64,000 nucleotides of DNA, taken from NCBI RefSeq assembly GCF_018614975.1, contig NZ_JAGGNR010000013.1, positions 47,463-111,462 of the forward strand, in the 5' to 3' direction. The notes below the pieces were generated by a model. The model had not been told where the DNA came from and searched no databases. It saw nothing but the letters and a program-made list of their open reading frames with translations. Position 1 is the first letter of the stretch; each line of letters opens with the position of its first letter. This document shows positions 60,786 through 64,000 of the stretch, piece by piece. Made by a program: the position numbers and the translations under genes. Origin of the DNA: Paenibacillus polymyxa. Lineage in GTDB: Bacteria > Bacillota > Bacilli > Paenibacillales > Paenibacillaceae.

Positions 60786-61388
60786 TTAATTCAAATGGTA
60801 TTTCTCCATAACGGAGTCCCGGAAAGTTTCGTATTCGGATAACTCTTCTACAGTGGAGGATTGAGGTAAACTATATTGAGTTATCCCTTCAAGGCTGAAT
60901 TTTCCCAAATTATCGTTGATTAATCCATAGTCGCCATAGGAGTTTCTCATCAAAAAGAGTACACTTTCATCACCCTTCTGCAGTTCTACATAGTCATCAA
61001 CTGTATATATGACATCTCCTTCGATGCTAACGGGTTCAATGATTGGTAATTCGTTCTGATCTGAAGGGAAATCGTCGGGTTTCTTCAATATCTTTTCAAT
61101 CTTGCTGTTTGTATTGGTGTGAAAAGACTGCATGGTTCCATCATCAAATGCAGTAATAACATGCTCTCGATCTCTGAAATCTTCTGTTGCATAACCAATA
61201 ACGATCAGTTCAGCGAATGCATCCAGCTTATCTATTTCATGAAATGTTAAAGAGTTGGCTGAAAGGTTGACGACTTTATGAATGGGTACATCCGGTTTCG
61301 ATTGATCATTTGCATAAGCGATTGCACTAGCAGAGATAGCCAATACGAATAAAGAGACTAGTACAACCTTCTTTTTAAAAAAAGACAT
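60786..61388 (-). CDS. Secreted hypothetical protein
   Basis: I do not recognise the family. The 200-residue product has a signal peptide (KKKVVLVSLFVLAISASAIA with likely cleavage after AYA). The mature part includes LDAFAELIVIGYATEDFRDR and VDDYVELQKGDESVLFLMRN, reminiscent of small exported Bacillales proteins of unknown role. The ATG at 61388 is chosen, with GAGGA about 7 nt upstream; the longer frame to 61430 adds a charged N-terminus before the signal. It converges on the membrane-anchored gene. Confidence 0.7.
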   Translation of the reverse strand: MSFFKKKVVLVSLFVLAISASAIAYANDQSKPDVPIHKVVNLSANSLTFHEIDKLDAFAELIVIGYATEDFRDREHVITAFDDGTMQSFHTNTNSKIEKILKKPDDFPSDQNELPIIEPVSIEGDVIYTVDDYVELQKGDESVLFLMRNSYGDYGLINDNLGKFSLEGITQYSLPQSSTVEELSEYETFRDSVMEKYHLN

Positions 61389-61531
61389 GATCTCATCCTC
61401 TACGTTAGATTTAACTTCTTCTGAAAGCATCTTGCTTCATTTCTACTATACACATATCTGAAAATTATTGTAAATTGGTTGTACCAAACTAAAAGTGGTA
61501 AAGCGGTGGAACAAACGAGGAGATGGTACGA

Positions 61532-62257
61532 ATGGATCAACAAGAATATGGCCGCTATTTATTAGCGATGGGCGGAGAAGATATTGAGCGAGAAGATGAT
61601 GAACAGGTTGAGGCAGACCATCTCTACGGATTTTTTCAATGGTTTATGCCATCGGGAGCAGGGATTGAACGTGTGCTTGAGCCGATTCCAGAGGGCCAGT
61701 GTTTTCTGGACAGAATACGTCTGATCTATGAGATGTTGAATCCAGAGGAATTCGCTGGCGAATATGTGCCGGGTTATTTCAATGGTGGAAATGAGGATGC
61801 TTCCGAGGAAACGCTCCGTGGTCTAGGGGAAGAACTAATTCAAAGATTGAAGAGTCTGTTCTCCATGGTGCCGGAGGATGATGAACTAGCAGACGTAGCT
61901 AAGAAAGCATACGGGGCTTTGGCGTGTGTAAAGGAAGTGGTTGCACTACCACCAGGGGAAATTAGCAAGTTAGAACAAGGACTGATTCAAGGCACGGATG
62001 AAGAGGATAGCGAGGTCGTTTACGAAGCACTTGGTGACCTACTTCGCTCACGCAAAGATTACAATGAAGCTATCGAAATATTGAGCGAAGCCTACTATTC
62101 CATCGCTTGCGATTATTGGGTAGCCTATTACTTGCAATGGCCCCGTTATCAAGGTTTGCAAGAGGCGGAAAACTGCTTATATCCATACTTTGAGCTATAC
62201 TGCTATGGCTATAATCTTCATTGGACACAAACGAAGCTATACATTGGTAAACGTTAA
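61532..62257 (+). CDS. Acidic hypothetical protein
   Basis: I do not recognise the family. The 241-residue product is strongly acidic and soluble, with Trp/Tyr-rich patches near the C-terminus (YYSIACDYWVAYYLQWPRYQ). It has a helical-repeat-like stretch before that (ALGDLLRSRKDYNEAIEILS, TPR-like). The ATG at 61532 has GAGGAG 9 nt upstream. The style resembles immunity-protein families near SUKH genes, but this is an inference from the neighbour at 62313. Confidence 0.7.
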   Translation: MDQQEYGRYLLAMGGEDIEREDDEQVEADHLYGFFQWFMPSGAGIERVLEPIPEGQCFLDRIRLIYEMLNPEEFAGEYVPGYFNGGNEDASEETLRGLGEELIQRLKSLFSMVPEDDELADVAKKAYGALACVKEVVALPPGEISKLEQGLIQGTDEEDSEVVYEALGDLLRSRKDYNEAIEILSEAYYSIACDYWVAYYLQWPRYQGLQEAENCLYPYFELYCYGYNLHWTQTKLYIGKR

Positions 62258-62312
62258 AACGTTACGATTGTTTGTATGATTGATATGGTATGAATTGTGG
62301 AGGGGACAAAAT

Positions 62313-63035
62313 ATGTTTGCTGATCTATTTAACAGACGCGGTATTACTTTACCTGCTACAATCGTTGAGGAGTTAGAAGTTCATTTTCAGAAACAGAAGG
62401 ATTACAGGTTTTTTCTACAATTAATGCAGCGCGACGAGATCGTTGAATCATTGGATGATATGGCTGGAATAGAGGTGTACCACAATATGATTCCTTTATG
62501 GATAGATGATCATTCGAACTACATAGGCTTACATGTGGAAGGTGCATGCCAGTACAGGATAAGTTATATCAGCCATGAGGAGACGGATATAGCTCCAGCT
62601 TATAGAAGTGCAGGCTCATTCATACGTGAACTGGAACGAAATCCTCATCAGGATTGGGATGAATTGAAGAAAGACTATCCCAGCGATATTGAACTTAGTA
62701 GAGATCAAATGAATGAAGACTTAAGTTGTATTCATGAATTGAACGATGTAATTGAGTCTGATCCACGATTAAATGAGGATGTTCGTTGTCAGTACATTTA
62801 TTGCATTATGGCATTAACCCCGCAAAGCCATCTGGATTCTCTGATGAAATATATAGATGATGAAGATATGTATGTTCAAGAGAGAGCATGCCAGATTATG
62901 GGGTTCCATCGTTACACGCCGGCTAGAGAAAAATTAGTAGAAGTCTCCAAAAAAGGAATGCATAATGGGAAACTAGCGGCCAAACGAGCATTAGCCAAAA
63001 TGAGAGAACAACGAAAAGAAAATAAGATAAAATAA
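62313..63035 (+). CDS. SUKH-like protein with HEAT-like C-terminus
   Basis: This is a 240-residue soluble protein. The central part, MIPLWIDDHSNYIGLHVEG and YISHEETDIAPAYRSAGSFI, follows the pattern of SMI1/KNR4 (SUKH) proteins. Many SUKH proteins are immunity factors in polymorphic toxin systems. The C-terminal 80 residues are HEAT-like (DEDMYVQERACQIMGFHRYT and AREKLVEVSKKGMHNGKLAA). The ATG at 62313 has GGAGGGG upstream. No toxin gene is visible in the window. Confidence 0.65.
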   Translation: MFADLFNRRGITLPATIVEELEVHFQKQKDYRFFLQLMQRDEIVESLDDMAGIEVYHNMIPLWIDDHSNYIGLHVEGACQYRISYISHEETDIAPAYRSAGSFIRELERNPHQDWDELKKDYPSDIELSRDQMNEDLSCIHELNDVIESDPRLNEDVRCQYIYCIMALTPQSHLDSLMKYIDDEDMYVQERACQIMGFHRYTPAREKLVEVSKKGMHNGKLAAKRALAKMREQRKENKIK

Positions 63036-63058
63036 ATCTAATGATAAGGGGGATAGAT

Positions 63059-63643
63059 ATGGAACGAGGACTCATTATATTTTTGAACGGAACGTCAAGT
63101 TCGGGGAAGACGAGCATTGCGATGGAAATGAAAAATCAGGGAGATATTCCGTTTCATCATCTATCTGTAGATCAATTTCTGCATAATTATGATCAATTCA
63201 TCGATACTACATATCCAGATATGAAACCAACAAGAGAAGTGGAACACCATGTGATGACAGATATCCTGTTCGACCCCATCAATTCGATGTACTGTGCAAC
63301 CATTAAGCTATTTTCGGAAATGGGTTTGAATGTCATCGTGGATACGGTTATCAGCAATGACAAGTGGTTTAACGGTTTTTATGATTTGCTTTCGGATTAT
63401 CCAATAATGTTCGTCGGCGTGCAGTGCTCAAAAGAAGAACTCACCAGAAGAGAGCAGAGCAGGGGAGATCGCGAGATTGGACTTGCCCATTCTCAGTTCG
63501 ACTACATCTACTCCTATGATGAATATGATCTAGAAGTGAATACGGAAGAGCTTAGCTCAGCTGCATGTGCGGAAAAGATATTAAGTTATATGAAGTCTGA
63601 TCAGGAATACTCGGCATTTAAGAAATTAAGCAGAAGAGACTGA
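63059..63643 (+). CDS. CPT-like P-loop kinase
   Basis: This is a 194-residue nucleotide-binding protein resembling the chloramphenicol-phosphotransferase-like family. The P-loop is IIFLNGTSSSGKTSIAMEM at residues 5-23, followed by HHLSVDQFLHNY with the catalytic-type Asp. NVIVDTVISND is a second strand-Asp motif, and EELTRREQSRGDREIGLA matches the lid region. The ATG at 63059 has AAGGGGG about 8 nt upstream. Antibiotic phosphorylation should not be assumed; many family members have unknown substrates. Confidence 0.82.
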   Translation: MERGLIIFLNGTSSSGKTSIAMEMKNQGDIPFHHLSVDQFLHNYDQFIDTTYPDMKPTREVEHHVMTDILFDPINSMYCATIKLFSEMGLNVIVDTVISNDKWFNGFYDLLSDYPIMFVGVQCSKEELTRREQSRGDREIGLAHSQFDYIYSYDEYDLEVNTEELSSAACAEKILSYMKSDQEYSAFKKLSRRD

Positions 63644-63681
63644 AGCTGATTGCGTCAGATCATATTTTGCTCTAATGAAGG

Positions 63682-64000
63682 TTAGGGATTCGGCCAAATC
63701 TTTTTCTTAGAGTTGCCAGGACCTAATAAGTAGATTTCATCAACATTCCCATAAGTATTAGAAAATGAAATTGTGAAGTCTTTACTACCACCGATAGGAA
63801 GTTTGCTGCCTTTAATCTGAATGAATAGTGAATTGTTATTATGTGAAATGTTGTAACCGTGATATCTGCTAATACTGTCTGCAAATCCACCTTGTATAGT
63901 AATAAACTCAGGAGAAACTTCAGTTCTCGTAACCATTGTCTCGTCAGGATCGACAACCTTGTTCAACATATAAAATCCAACACGCCTGTTGAATATCCTA
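63682..64000 (-). CDS. Hypothetical protein (5' partial at window edge)
   Basis: This minus-strand frame is open through the right edge, so the N-terminus lies outside the window. The visible part includes FNRRVGFYMLNKVVDPDETM and IQGGFADSISRYHGYNISHN, then SLFIQIKGSKLPIGGSKDF. It ends with DEIYLLGPGNSKKKIWPNP. An internal ATG at 63969 has no ribosome binding site and is probably not the start. I do not recognise the family; the beta-rich composition suggests an exported or adaptor domain. Confidence 0.65.
   Translation of the reverse strand, partial: RIFNRRVGFYMLNKVVDPDETMVTRTEVSPEFITIQGGFADSISRYHGYNISHNNNSLFIQIKGSKLPIGGSKDFTISFSNTYGNVDEIYLLGPGNSKKKIWPNP

Noticed and set aside
1..64000. tRNA, rRNA, prophage or intact insertion sequence
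   Set aside because: No cloverleaf-like tRNA, rRNA segment, transposase, integrase or phage structural gene was seen by eye; a covariance-model tRNA scan was not possible.

Overview
The window looks like a chromosomal segment of a Paenibacillus-type low-to-mid-GC Firmicute. The signs are strong AGGAGG ribosome binding sites, a T-box before thrS, lipoprotein signal peptides, a TcyP-type cystine carrier, YpsA and YwqG family proteins, a DUF4179 anti-sigma pair and many Bacillales-style hypothetical genes. Genus is inferred from gene content and style only. No rRNA, tRNA, CRISPR array, intact insertion sequence or prophage was seen.

Layout. 1-11.3 kb is a cobalamin salvage and late-synthesis locus in two transcription units. 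The first is cobD(partial)-cbiZ-cbiB-cobC. A sigma-A promoter overlapping the cobC stop codon and a cobalamin riboswitch with its own terminator then lead into btuF-btuC-btuD-cobT-cobU-cobS-cobQ. Imported corrinoid (BtuFCD) is trimmed by CbiZ, rebuilt with the CobD product by CbiB, activated by CobU and joined to alpha-ribazole (CobT, CobC, CobS). 11.3-24 kb holds a chemoreceptor, cystine transporter, a preQ1-riboswitch-controlled queuosine-precursor transporter, Xaa-Pro peptidase, sugar dehydrogenase lipoprotein, MBL hydrolase, an SDR and thrS with its T-box. 24-46 kb is a housekeeping/accessory mix: a two-component system, M23 lipoprotein, acetyltransferases, two DinB proteins, an ammonium transporter coupled to a coiled-coil protein, a split ThrE exporter, an ECF sigma/anti-sigma pair, AraC regulator, GNAT-Nudix fusion, an orphan FlgB, SpeD, YpsA and an RluA enzyme.

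46.9-53.2 kb is a surface-glycan locus: GT-D enzyme, rhamnosyltransferase-like protein, CapD/PseB-type dehydratase, UDP-sugar dehydrogenase, methyltransferase and GT2-TPR protein. recQ and a B12-binding radical SAM gene follow. 59-64 kb is an AT-richer run of small orphan genes (DUF3024, pRiA4b ORF-3-like, SUKH-like, CPT-like kinase).

The most unusual structure is at 58107-58940: about two dozen different GC-rich hairpins placed head to tail at roughly 35-nt pitch. It begins inside the last 500 bp of the radical SAM gene, crosses its stop codon and continues about 330 bp into non-coding DNA. A second notable element is a dispersed repeat of about 130-150 bp with TTTACAC/GTGTAAA ends, present once in the btuF leader (minus orientation) and once near 39.8 kb (plus orientation). 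A third is a trio of 20-21-bp motif copies, two of them nearly perfect inverted repeats, at 56.2-56.4 kb.
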